From an uncultured Bacilli bacterium (lineage in GTDB: Bacteria; Bacillota_I; Bacilli_A; RF39; UBA660), in contig CAJUBJ010000001.1 in assembly GCA_910584655.1 (NCBI GenBank), forward strand, positions 372,001 to 436,000: DNA of 64,000 bases, given 5' to 3'. The position numbers and the translations under genes were made by a program. Positions 40,486-48,515 of this stretch are shown one piece after another (the first letter of the stretch is position 1; each line of letters opens with the position of its first letter). Below the pieces are notes generated by a model. The model was not told the DNA's origin, made no database searches, and saw nothing but the letters and a program-made list of their open reading frames with translations.

Positions 40486-41175
40486 TTATTTATATTTTAA
40501 TATTTTAATGACAAAACCGCCTTTTTTAGTGGTCTTTTTTATCTCTTTAAATTTGAATTTACCAATTTTTCTAATACTAAATATATCATTTAACTTAAGA
40601 ATCTTATTTGGCTTTATTTCTGAGTTGTAATTTAATATTATTTCTTTGTTTTTAAATCTTTCTAATGTAACTGAGCGACTTTCTCCAATTATAGTGCTAA
40701 TTATGTTGTCTAGCCTAAGGGAAGAAACAATATATTCTTTTTCAATATATTCTTGAATAAAATTTTCTGATATTTTTAATTCTATTTCTGTTAAGGTTAT
40801 ATAATTTCCTTTTATTTCATTTAAATTATATATAAAATATTCTGCTAAATGTGGTAATGTAAATATATAAAAAGATCCTTGATACTTTATAATATCGCCA
40901 AAAGTATCTTCTTTTACTCCTAAAGAAAAAATTGTACCTAGAATGTCTTGGTGCTTTAATTCCGCTTTTGATACAATTTTTAGTAGTTTTATACTAGGAA
41001 TATTTTTTTTATAAAGTATAACTTTATTACTGTCTTTATAAAGATTGTATATTTTATACTCGTTTTTATTTAATTTTCCTTTGATTAAATTAAGATCTTT
41101 CTGATTTAAAAAGTTAGTTGAACCTTTTTTGTAGAGTGCATCAATTATTTTTTCAATATTATAATTATTTTTCAT
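40486..41175 (-). CDS. ylmH: YlmH-type RNA-binding protein (S4 domain)
   Basis: 229 residues. The middle domain contains LKHQDILGTIFSLGVKEDTF GDI (split), the YlmH hallmark, and the S4 domain follows: SSLRLDNIISTIIGESRSVT and FKNKEIILNY, ending with KKGGFVIKILKYK. YlmH binds ribosomes/tRNA-bearing stalled 50S subunits in rescue and affects division; in Bacillus it lies in the sepF-ylmG-ylmH-divIVA cluster, but here it is separate from sepF and divIVA. Confidence 0.88.
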   Translation of the reverse strand: MKNNYNIEKIIDALYKKGSTNFLNQKDLNLIKGKLNKNEYKIYNLYKDSNKVILYKKNIPSIKLLKIVSKAELKHQDILGTIFSLGVKEDTFGDIIKYQGSFYIFTLPHLAEYFIYNLNEIKGNYITLTEIELKISENFIQEYIEKEYIVSSLRLDNIISTIIGESRSVTLERFKNKEIILNYNSEIKPNKILKLNDIFSIRKIGKFKFKEIKKTTKKGGFVIKILKYK

Positions 41176-41665
41176 TATTTCTTTTTACTATTTTTATTAT
41201 TTGATTATTTAGTTTCATTGCAACAAAAACTATTAGATAATTAAAAAAACTGTATCCGAATAAAATGTAATATGTTGTTACATGATTATTTTCCCCTGCA
41301 AAATATAATAAAGGAATACAAACAAGTAGTAGTATGATTAGTATGGTTGAAATATCTCCTGTTCCTATTTTACTTTCACTTTTATTTTTATCATAATAGC
41401 GATTAAAAAATAGATATAAATTTATTGCTGAAAATAATAAAACATCAACTAACCAGATTTGATTAGCGTCATGATAATTAACTGAAAAATAAACAAATAT
41501 CAAAAATAAAATTATATTTTCAAAATGAAAAATCTTAAAAATATTTTTTTTAATCCAATCTTTGGTTATCTTATTTTCTTTTAAATCTTTAATTGCATTT
41601 TTGCAAACTGAAGAAAAATACAATAACCATGGAATAAATGTTAAATATACAATAAATTTATGCAT
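41165..41665 (-). CDS. Hypothetical membrane protein, 166 aa
   Basis: Four to five spans (about 4-21, 48-65, 74-90, 107-127, 132-152), short basic loops, no motif. The start is the ATG after AAGAGGTGG; a GTG three codons upstream overlaps that site. It overlaps ylmH by 11 bases, so the two are coupled. No function can be proposed. Confidence 0.65.
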   Translation of the reverse strand: MHKFIVYLTFIPWLLYFSSVCKNAIKDLKENKITKDWIKKNIFKIFHFENIILFLIFVYFSVNYHDANQIWLVDVLLFSAINLYLFFNRYYDKNKSESKIGTGDISTILIILLLVCIPLLYFAGENNHVTTYYILFGYSFFNYLIVFVAMKLNNQIIKIVKRNNEK

Positions 41666-41730
41666 AATAACCACCTCTTTTACATTCTATATTATAATAT
41701 AAATGTATTATTATACAATCATTAATTTAG

Positions 41731-41958
41731 TTACTTTACAATTAAATTTCCATTATATTTAGCATTATAATCATTTATCAAATCGTTTATTAAAGTTTTA
41801 TCATAATATGATTCGTTTATTATGTTTATTTCGATATTATTAATGCTATATGAATCAATTATTCGATATAATTTTTTTTGTAATTTACTAATTAAAGTAA
41901 AATTTATTCTCTCTTCTACATTTATATATAATGTGTTGTTACTAAAAATCATTTCCAT
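41731..41958 (-). CDS. Hypothetical protein, 75 aa (weak STAS-like pattern)
   Basis: A short beta-alpha-beta protein: NTLYINVEERINFTLISKLQ, IDSYSINNIEINI, YDKTLINDLINDY. The order and size loosely recall a trimmed STAS/anti-sigma-antagonist fold, but the phosphorylated serine motif is absent (NESYYDK stands there). Start after a GGTGATATT site. Divergent from murT. Treat as unknown. Confidence 0.55.
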   Translation of the reverse strand: MEMIFSNNTLYINVEERINFTLISKLQKKLYRIIDSYSINNIEINIINESYYDKTLINDLINDYNAKYNGNLIVK

Positions 41959-42087
41959 AATATCACCAGTTTTAATATATCAAAAATGATTTTTACCTGC
42001 TATATATTCGACAAAATATGTAAAAAATATGTATTTTAAAGATATAATTTATTTTTTTCTGTTATAATTTTTACAGGTGGTGTTGCA

Positions 42088-43437
42088 ATGAAATTAGGAT
42101 TGTTAATTTTTATAAATAAATTGGTTACAAAAATATGCAGACTTTTTAAAAAGAATGGTTCTGTATATCCTGGTTATATTATTTATGATGTTTTAAGGCA
42201 AAAAAAAGTATTGGAAAAAATAAAGTATCCAAAGTTTGTTATTGCTGTTACTGGATCTTCTGGCAAGGGATCTACAACAGAGCTAGTAAATTACATTTTA
42301 ACGAAGAAAGGTTATGATGTTTGCTATAATAAAAATGGTAGTAATGGTGTTTTAGCTGCTACAACATTGATTTTAAATAATTGTAATTTAAAGGGTGAAT
42401 TTTTACATGAGGTATTGCTATTGGAATGTGATGAGCGCCATTTAAAATTAATTTTTGGCAAGAATAAAATGACACATCTTATTATAACTAATATGACACG
42501 TGATCAACCTGCTCGACATGGAAATTACGATGTTGTTTTTGGGGATGTTTTAAAAGGTATTGGTAATAATACAACATTAATAATCAATGCTGATGATCCG
42601 TTGGTAAATCGTTTGAAATTTACTCACAAAAATGAGGTTATAAGATATGGAATGGCTAAAACTAAAGATAGTTATATTGGGTCTAACGCTGATTTAACTG
42701 ATTATGCTTATTGCCCGATGTGTAATAGAAAATTAGAATATAAATATTATCATTATGGCCATATAGGCAATTATCAATGCCCTAATTGTGATTTCGGTCG
42801 TGGGAAAGTCGAATATGAAGCTACTGATATCGATTTAAAAAAACAAAAAATCAAAATAAATGGAGAACTTGTTAATTTAGATAAAAATGTTTTGTATGCT
42901 GTTTATTATACTTTAGCTGCTTACACTTTATGTTCTACTATTGGGGTAAAAGAAAAAGATATTTTGAGTATTTTAAATAATAATAAGCATGAGAGCAAAC
43001 GTGGTAAAGTATCAAATTTTGATGGACGTACATTACTTTCTCTTGAATCAAAAAACGAAAATAACTTAAGCTATTATCAAACTATAAAATATATTGCTGA
43101 TCAGAAGGGTAAAAAAACTGTTGTCTTAGGTTTTAATAATGTTTCAAGAAGACATCCTCATAATGATGTTTCTTGGTTATGGGATATTAAGTTTGAGCTT
43201 TTAAATGATAAAAATATTGATAAATTCTTTTGTATAGGAAAATTCAGATATGATGTTGCTGCAAGACTTTCTTTTACTGGTATAGATATAGAGAAAATTG
43301 TTTTAGTTGAAGATATGGAAACTTTACCAGAAGAAATAAAAAATAAAAGTATTGGTGATATTTACACAATGTGTTGTATTGAACTTACAAATATAATAAA
43401 AAATATGCTAGAGGATGATGAGAATGGAAAAGATTAA
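42088..43437 (+). CDS. murT: Lipid II isoglutaminyl synthase, ligase subunit MurT
   Basis: 449 residues, Mur-ligase fold. P-loop TGSSGKGSTTELVNYI (about 53), the MurT zinc ribbon CPMCNRKLEY ... YQCPNC (about 210-240) and the C-terminal domain with HNDVSWLWDIKFELL, which carries the aspartate that completes the GatD catalytic triad. MurT with GatD amidates D-Glu of lipid II to D-isoglutamine. It overlaps gatD by 14 bases. Starts after CAGGTGGTGTTGCA. Confidence 0.94.
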   Translation: MKLGLLIFINKLVTKICRLFKKNGSVYPGYIIYDVLRQKKVLEKIKYPKFVIAVTGSSGKGSTTELVNYILTKKGYDVCYNKNGSNGVLAATTLILNNCNLKGEFLHEVLLLECDERHLKLIFGKNKMTHLIITNMTRDQPARHGNYDVVFGDVLKGIGNNTTLIINADDPLVNRLKFTHKNEVIRYGMAKTKDSYIGSNADLTDYAYCPMCNRKLEYKYYHYGHIGNYQCPNCDFGRGKVEYEATDIDLKKQKIKINGELVNLDKNVLYAVYYTLAAYTLCSTIGVKEKDILSILNNNKHESKRGKVSNFDGRTLLSLESKNENNLSYYQTIKYIADQKGKKTVVLGFNNVSRRHPHNDVSWLWDIKFELLNDKNIDKFFCIGKFRYDVAARLSFTGIDIEKIVLVEDMETLPEEIKNKSIGDIYTMCCIELTNIIKNMLEDDENGKD

Positions 43438-44146
43438 GATTGCTCATTTATATTATGATATAATGAATCTCTATGGCGAAAATGGAAATGTGAGATTTTT
43501 GAAAAAGAAGTTTGAAGACCAAGGAATTAAAGCTGATGTTTATTTTCTAAGTATGGAAGACGAAATAGATTTTAAAGAATATGATTTTTATTATATTGGG
43601 GCTGGTACTGATAATAATAAAAAAATAGTTTTAAATAATTTAATCAAATATCGTGATAAAATAAAAGATGCTATTTATACAAATAAGTTTTTCTTAGTTA
43701 CAGGCAATGCTGTTGATATGTTTGGTAATTCTATTAACTTAGTTGATGGTGGTAGTTTGGAAGCTTTGAGTATATTTGACTATATTGCAACTGAAGAAGA
43801 ATTTAGAATAATTGAAGATCAATGTTATAGTTGTGATATGATATCAGAAAAAATAATTGGCTTTCAAAATCGAGCATCAGTAATGAGCAAATATAGTAAT
43901 AATTTATTTAAAGTAATTAAAGGAACTGGAAGTAGTCCTAATATAGATACTGAAGGAGTTAAATATAATAATTTTTATGGTACTTATTTGATAGGACCAT
44001 TATTAGTTAGAAATCCCTACTTTACTGATTATTTGGTAAAAGATTATTGTAAGCAAAAAAATATTAAATATAATGAGTTAGATAAAGATGATTATAGCTA
44101 TAAAGCTTTTCATGAATTTGTTAAAAACTTTTATGAGAATCGATGA
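43424..44146 (+). CDS. gatD: GatD-like glutamine amidotransferase subunit, catalytic residues missing
   Basis: 240 residues, overall GatD-like (IAHLYYDIMNLYGENGN, DFYYIGAGTDNNKK, NNFYGTYLIGPLL). From memory, Staphylococcus GatD uses Cys94 (TICGGYQFLG) and His189 (GTYLHGP). The matching places here read LVTGNAVDMFG and GTYLIGP, so Gly94 and Ile190 replace both residues, and the substrate-loop GFENHGG is GFQNRAS. Glutaminase activity should be lost. The subunit may keep a structural role, or MurT may use free ammonia. Start chosen as the third ATG, nine bases after AGAGG. Confidence 0.85.
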   Translation: MEKIKIAHLYYDIMNLYGENGNVRFLKKKFEDQGIKADVYFLSMEDEIDFKEYDFYYIGAGTDNNKKIVLNNLIKYRDKIKDAIYTNKFFLVTGNAVDMFGNSINLVDGGSLEALSIFDYIATEEEFRIIEDQCYSCDMISEKIIGFQNRASVMSKYSNNLFKVIKGTGSSPNIDTEGVKYNNFYGTYLIGPLLVRNPYFTDYLVKDYCKQKNIKYNELDKDDYSYKAFHEFVKNFYENR

Positions 44147-44158
44147 GATTCTTTTTTT
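44136..44158 (+). terminator. Terminator of murT-gatD
   Basis: AGAATC GATG AGATTCT followed by T6; the hairpin contains the gatD stop codon. Confidence 0.8.
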
Positions 44159-44208
44159 CTTTACTTTTTTTCAAAAATTAGGTATTATACGATAAAAAGG
44201 GGGATATT

Positions 44209-44910
44209 ATGGGAAACGAAAGAATAAAAAAAGACGAAAGAAAATTTGCTATAACATCAAATGTTGCTTTTAATAAAGCTTATGAAACATTGGAATTTTA
44301 TGAACCAGATTATTATAGGGTATATCATAATAAAACATATTATTTTTATGATATATTAGCAGATTATGAAAAAACATACAAAATGTTTAAGGAGGCTAAT
44401 CCTAATAGCATAGTTACTATATTTGATAAAGCTTTATGCTTTGCTATGGTATTACGCAAATATAAGACATTTGGATGTATGGCATGTACTAATGTACCAA
44501 AAAGAGTATCATTACTTAATGAAAGATATATTGCCGAAGTAATGCTTGGAATTCTTCATTTTTCTGAGTATTCAGTCAAAGCACCTGGAAAACAAAGAGG
44601 TTTTGTTATCGAACCTACTCCATTTGATTTAGACACACTATTTGCTGATCATAAAGAAGTGTTGGAAGATAAAATAAGAAAGCTAATGGTTAAATTATCT
44701 GAAGAAGAATTCAAAGCAACAGATATTTTGAATATGCTTAAGGAAATATATGATTTGGCTATTTTATATGGTAACGCATTTGATGAAAGTGATTTTGAGC
44801 GTGCTAGAAAAAGAATACGTTCTAAAGAAACGTCAGCAGCACCTTGTTTAAAGTTTGAACAAAGCGAATCATTTAAATGGCGTCAAGAATCGTTGATTAA
44901 GAAATTTTAG
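44209..44910 (+). CDS. Hypothetical protein, 233 aa
   Basis: Soluble mixed alpha/beta protein beginning MGNERIKKDERKFAIT after AAGGGGGATATT. There are central cysteines (TFGCMACTNVPKR, about 89-101) and a helical C-terminal half (ATDILNMLKEIYDLAILYGN). No family recognised and no catalytic motif is evident. Flanked by terminators on both sides, so it is transcribed alone. Confidence 0.68.
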   Translation: MGNERIKKDERKFAITSNVAFNKAYETLEFYEPDYYRVYHNKTYYFYDILADYEKTYKMFKEANPNSIVTIFDKALCFAMVLRKYKTFGCMACTNVPKRVSLLNERYIAEVMLGILHFSEYSVKAPGKQRGFVIEPTPFDLDTLFADHKEVLEDKIRKLMVKLSEEEFKATDILNMLKEIYDLAILYGNAFDESDFERARKRIRSKETSAAPCLKFEQSESFKWRQESLIKKF

Positions 44911-44916
44911 ATAATA

Positions 44917-44943
44917 AAAAAGCACTATGACTGTGCTTTTTTT
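44917..44943. terminator. Bidirectional terminator
   Basis: AAAAAGCAC TATGACT GTGCTTTTT between convergent genes, overlapping the queH stop. Confidence 0.85.
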
Positions 44944-45551
44944 ATTTCTCGTTCTTCTTTAGAATATATACATCCGCAATAGTCTTGGCGATATAAATTA
45001 TATTTTTGAGATAACTCAATACTGTGTTTATAGCCTTCTTTCTTTTTGAAATCAGAGAATAAATATTTTATATCATATTTATTACTTAAATATTGACCTA
45101 TTTCATTCAATTTATGACTATTTTTTAATGGACTTACTGTTAAAGTTGTTGCAAAATAGTCAAACTTTTTTTCTTTGGCTAAGAGCGCTGTTTTTTCAAG
45201 TCGAAGATAGTAACATTTTATACATCTTGCTCCACCTTCTTTTTCTTTTTCTAAGCCTTTTATAGTTTTATGGAAAAGTTCGTTATCATGATCACAATCC
45301 ATAATAGACAATTCATTTATATTTGGAAAATTTTTAATAAATTTTATTTCTTCGTCTTTTCTTTTTGAGTATTCTTCAAATGGTTCTATATTAGGATTAT
45401 AATATAAGACAGTTATGTTAAAATAAGGTGTTAATGTGTCTATGACGTGTGATGAACAAGGAGCACAACAACTATGTAATAATATGTTAGGTACTTTACC
45501 ATTCTCCTTAATTTTAATCAATTCTTCTTCCATTAATTTATTATAATTCAT
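44925..45551 (-). CDS. queH: Epoxyqueuosine reductase QueH
   Basis: 208 residues (DUF208 family). Cysteine motifs for the metal centre: LLHSCCAPCSSHVID (about 24), ARCIKCYYLRLEKTA (about 104) and the C-terminal YCGCIYSKEE. QueH performs the last step of queuosine synthesis in tRNA in bacteria lacking QueG. Other queuosine genes are not in the window, so salvage or distant genes supply the substrate. Confidence 0.93.
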   Translation of the reverse strand: MNYNKLMEEELIKIKENGKVPNILLHSCCAPCSSHVIDTLTPYFNITVLYYNPNIEPFEEYSKRKDEEIKFIKNFPNINELSIMDCDHDNELFHKTIKGLEKEKEGGARCIKCYYLRLEKTALLAKEKKFDYFATTLTVSPLKNSHKLNEIGQYLSNKYDIKYLFSDFKKKEGYKHSIELSQKYNLYRQDYCGCIYSKEEREIKKAQS

Positions 45552-45565
45552 TTAAAACACCTTCT

Positions 45566-46354
45566 TTATGAGGTTGGTTGTTGTTGATTTTCTTCATTTG
45601 CTGTAGTTTGCTCAGCTGCAATTGTCTCATAACTTTTTATATATATTCTATCATCGTTTATTGTATCTAAGTAAATTATTCCGTGTTTTGAATCCATATC
45701 TGGCGATGCAATTATTGTTTGATATTTGTTTAAATTCTTTATATTAACAGTATCTATCATAACAGTATTTGTGTCATTCATTTTTAAAGTGAAATGATTA
45801 TTATCAATAATAGTGCCATCAGCAGATTTATAAGGGGTATATTCTATTTCATTTATCATTTTGATAATATTGTAATCAATCTTGTTAAGCCCATTTACAA
45901 AAGATTCAAAGACTGTGTCTGGTGTAAAGTTTATTAAAGTTGGATAACCATAACATTCCTTTTCATCAGTTATTGAATTTCCGCTATTAGTTATATATTT
46001 GTTGTTATATTTATAGAAGAATAGAATTTTTTCTTCTTCTATTTCGATTGTAAGTTTTCCAAAAATATTTCTTTTTATCTTTACATCTTTTATTAATGGA
46101 ATCTCTTCTAAAGTTTTTTCTGACTTTTTTATATTTAATTTATATATGTAAGGATAATCAGATATATTGATTTTTTCAATAATATCGATATCTTTTATTT
46201 CTGTTGTTCCTAGAATTTTTATATTTTTTATTTTCAAGGTTAAAACATAAGATATAAGCAAACCAGCTATAACTAATATTAATAGTGCGTTAAATACTAC
46301 ATTTAATTTTAGTTTTAGTTTTTTTCTTTTTGTTGGCTGGTTCGTTTTTTTCAT
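45566..46354 (-). CDS. divIB: Cell division protein DivIB/FtsQ
   Basis: 262 residues: short basic cytoplasmic tail, one span (about 22-42), a POTRA domain (IKNIKILGTTEIKDIDIIEK), then the beta domain (PLIKDVKIKRNIFGKLTIEI in part) and a polar Gln/Thr-rich tail. DivIB stabilises the FtsL/DivIC part of the divisome. The start is the ATG after GGGAG. Immediately follows murB, preserving the murG-murB-divIB order. Confidence 0.92.
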   Translation of the reverse strand: MKKTNQPTKRKKLKLKLNVVFNALLILVIAGLLISYVLTLKIKNIKILGTTEIKDIDIIEKINISDYPYIYKLNIKKSEKTLEEIPLIKDVKIKRNIFGKLTIEIEEEKILFFYKYNNKYITNSGNSITDEKECYGYPTLINFTPDTVFESFVNGLNKIDYNIIKMINEIEYTPYKSADGTIIDNNHFTLKMNDTNTVMIDTVNIKNLNKYQTIIASPDMDSKHGIIYLDTINDDRIYIKSYETIAAEQTTANEENQQQPTS

Positions 46355-46359
46355 TTCAA

Positions 46360-47256
46360 TTACTCCCAATCTATAAATTCTTGTTCGATAACTAAATCAA
46401 CATTGGTTTTTTCTTTTATTGTGTCGTGAACATAATTAATTAAGTTATAAATATCTTTTCCGGTGGCATTATTCTTATTAATGATGAAATTAGCATGTTT
46501 TTCAGAAACTTCTGCTCCACCTATTTTATATCCTTTTAAGTTGCATGCTTCTATTATTCTTCCCGCATAATCACCATCAGGGTTTCTAAATACTGAACCA
46601 GCAGATGGATATTCTAGAGGTTGTGAACTTAAGCGACGCACTCTTCTGTCTTCTATAGTTTCTAGAGAGTTTTCTTTGTCTCCTGATTTTAAATAGAATT
46701 TCGCAGCAACAATAATGTATTTCTTTTCTTCTTTAAACATTGATGTTCTATAAGAATATTGAATATCCTCATGTTCTAGGACTTTTAACTCTAATTTTTC
46801 ATCTAGAACTGTAACTGATGAAACATAGTCAAGAATACAAGAGTTATATGCTCCAGCATTCCCATAAATAGAGCCCCCAACAGTACCTGGAATCCCTGCA
46901 GCAAATTCTAAACCTGTTAGTGATTCGTTTATTGATTCTAAAGATAATTTAGGAAGCATTGCCCCTGCTTCTGCATATGCCATTTGCATATCTTTGTGTA
47001 TTTCGATTCCGTTTAAATTATTCAAACGAATTATTGCCCCATCATATTCACGGTCATTTAAAATTATATTAGAACCATTTCCTAATATAAAATATTTAAC
47101 GTTATTTTCCCTTAAGATCTTTATTGTATTTATTAAATCATTTATTGAATATGGTGAAAGCAATAATCTTGCCTTTCCAGCGATGCGGTATGTATTTAAA
47201 CATTTTAAATCAGCATGTTCTTTTATATCACCATAAAGTTTTAATGTTTCATTCAT
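46360..47256 (-). CDS. murB: UDP-N-acetylenolpyruvoylglucosamine reductase
   Basis: 298 residues, FAD enzyme completing UDP-MurNAc synthesis. FAD motif FILGNGSNIILNDREYDG, EFAAGIPGTVGGSIYGNAGAY (in part), SYRTSMFKE, and the catalytic Ser/Glu in PSAGSVFRNP and AEVSEKHANFIIN. Lacks the tyrosine-loop domain, so it is the type II short form. Overlaps murG by four bases (ATGA). Confidence 0.96.
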   Translation of the reverse strand: MNETLKLYGDIKEHADLKCLNTYRIAGKARLLLSPYSINDLINTIKILRENNVKYFILGNGSNIILNDREYDGAIIRLNNLNGIEIHKDMQMAYAEAGAMLPKLSLESINESLTGLEFAAGIPGTVGGSIYGNAGAYNSCILDYVSSVTVLDEKLELKVLEHEDIQYSYRTSMFKEEKKYIIVAAKFYLKSGDKENSLETIEDRRVRRLSSQPLEYPSAGSVFRNPDGDYAGRIIEACNLKGYKIGGAEVSEKHANFIINKNNATGKDIYNLINYVHDTIKEKTNVDLVIEQEFIDWE

Positions 47257-48338
47257 TTTATCAAATCCTTCAATTCGCTATAAATTAACTCACTACTATT
47301 ATTCATACTCATTTTTTTTAGATTCTTTTTCATATTGGAATAATGTTCAGAGTTTGTAAGCACTTCATTAATTTTATTCGAAAGAAGTTCTGGTGTCAAA
47401 TCTTTTTCTTCTATTACTTCACCGCCACCATTATTTTTTATTTCCATAGCATTAAAATATTGATGATTATTAGCTACATATGGTGATGGAATAAAAATTG
47501 CTGGTAAATTAAGAGATAAGATTTCACTCATTGTCGAAGCTCCAGCTCTAGTTACAATTAAGTCTGTGTTTTTTAATAAAGCAGGTAAATTATCTAGATA
47601 TGGTAAAACCTTTACGTTGTCTGGAAATTTTTCATCTTTAATAAAATCATCATATAAAGATTTCCCTGTTATGTATAGAACTTCATACTCACTTTTTTGC
47701 GCATTATTTAAAAAACTTTTCATTTTTTCGTTTACTGAGGCTGAGCCTAGGGAACCAGCGACTATAACAACTAATTTTTTGTTTTTATTTAATCCTAAAG
47801 GTTCTTTGTTCATTGGTTGAAGCGATAACGCGTTTTCACCACAAGGATTACCGCTGTAAAAAACTTTTCCTATAGCTTTTTTAAATTTTTTTTGAGATTC
47901 TTTGAAAGAAACACCAATCAAATCTGCTTTTGATTGCAAAGTCATATTGGTCTTTCCTGGTAAAGAATTTTGTTCATGGATAAAAGTTTTGATTCCTAGT
48001 TTATGAGCTGCACTTATCACTGGATATGTTACATATCCGCCTATTCCCAGTACTAGGTCTGGTTTAAATTCTTTCATTATCTTTTCGCACTTTTTTTTGG
48101 CTTTTTGAATTAAAAAGACATTTTTTATATCTAGAAGAAGATCTCTTTTTGAAAAACCATATATTTCTAATTCTTCATATTTAAATCCTCGTTTGGGAAT
48201 AATTTCTTTTTCCATTCTGTTATGAGTCCCAATATAGAGCACTTCTAAGTCTTTTTCTTTTTCTTTAAATTTATTGATGATGGCTAAGGCTGGATATATA
48301 TGTCCACCTGTTCCACCTGCTGAAACTATAATTTTCAT
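47253..48338 (-). CDS. murG: Lipid II synthase MurG (GlcNAc transferase)
   Basis: 361 residues, GT28 family. GGTGGHIYPALAI at the N-terminus, HEQNSLPGKTNM, VIVAGSLGSASVN and the UDP-GlcNAc site VTRAGASTMSEIL with PYVANNHQYFNA. Adds GlcNAc to lipid I on the inner membrane face. First gene of murG-murB-divIB. Confidence 0.97.
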   Translation of the reverse strand: MKIIVSAGGTGGHIYPALAIINKFKEKEKDLEVLYIGTHNRMEKEIIPKRGFKYEELEIYGFSKRDLLLDIKNVFLIQKAKKKCEKIMKEFKPDLVLGIGGYVTYPVISAAHKLGIKTFIHEQNSLPGKTNMTLQSKADLIGVSFKESQKKFKKAIGKVFYSGNPCGENALSLQPMNKEPLGLNKNKKLVVIVAGSLGSASVNEKMKSFLNNAQKSEYEVLYITGKSLYDDFIKDEKFPDNVKVLPYLDNLPALLKNTDLIVTRAGASTMSEILSLNLPAIFIPSPYVANNHQYFNAMEIKNNGGGEVIEEKDLTPELLSNKINEVLTNSEHYSNMKKNLKKMSMNNSSELIYSELKDLIK

Positions 48339-48515
48339 GTAATCACCTAATATAATTATACTATATTATTTACTAAAATTGACTAATAATAAAAAAATAA
48401 AGTGTAAATATAAAAAGTGAATTTATTGAGTAAGATTTTTATAAATTTATTTAGGAATACGTTGTATTTATGTTATAATATATAATAGTGAATAATAGAG
48501 AGTTGCGTGTGAAAT

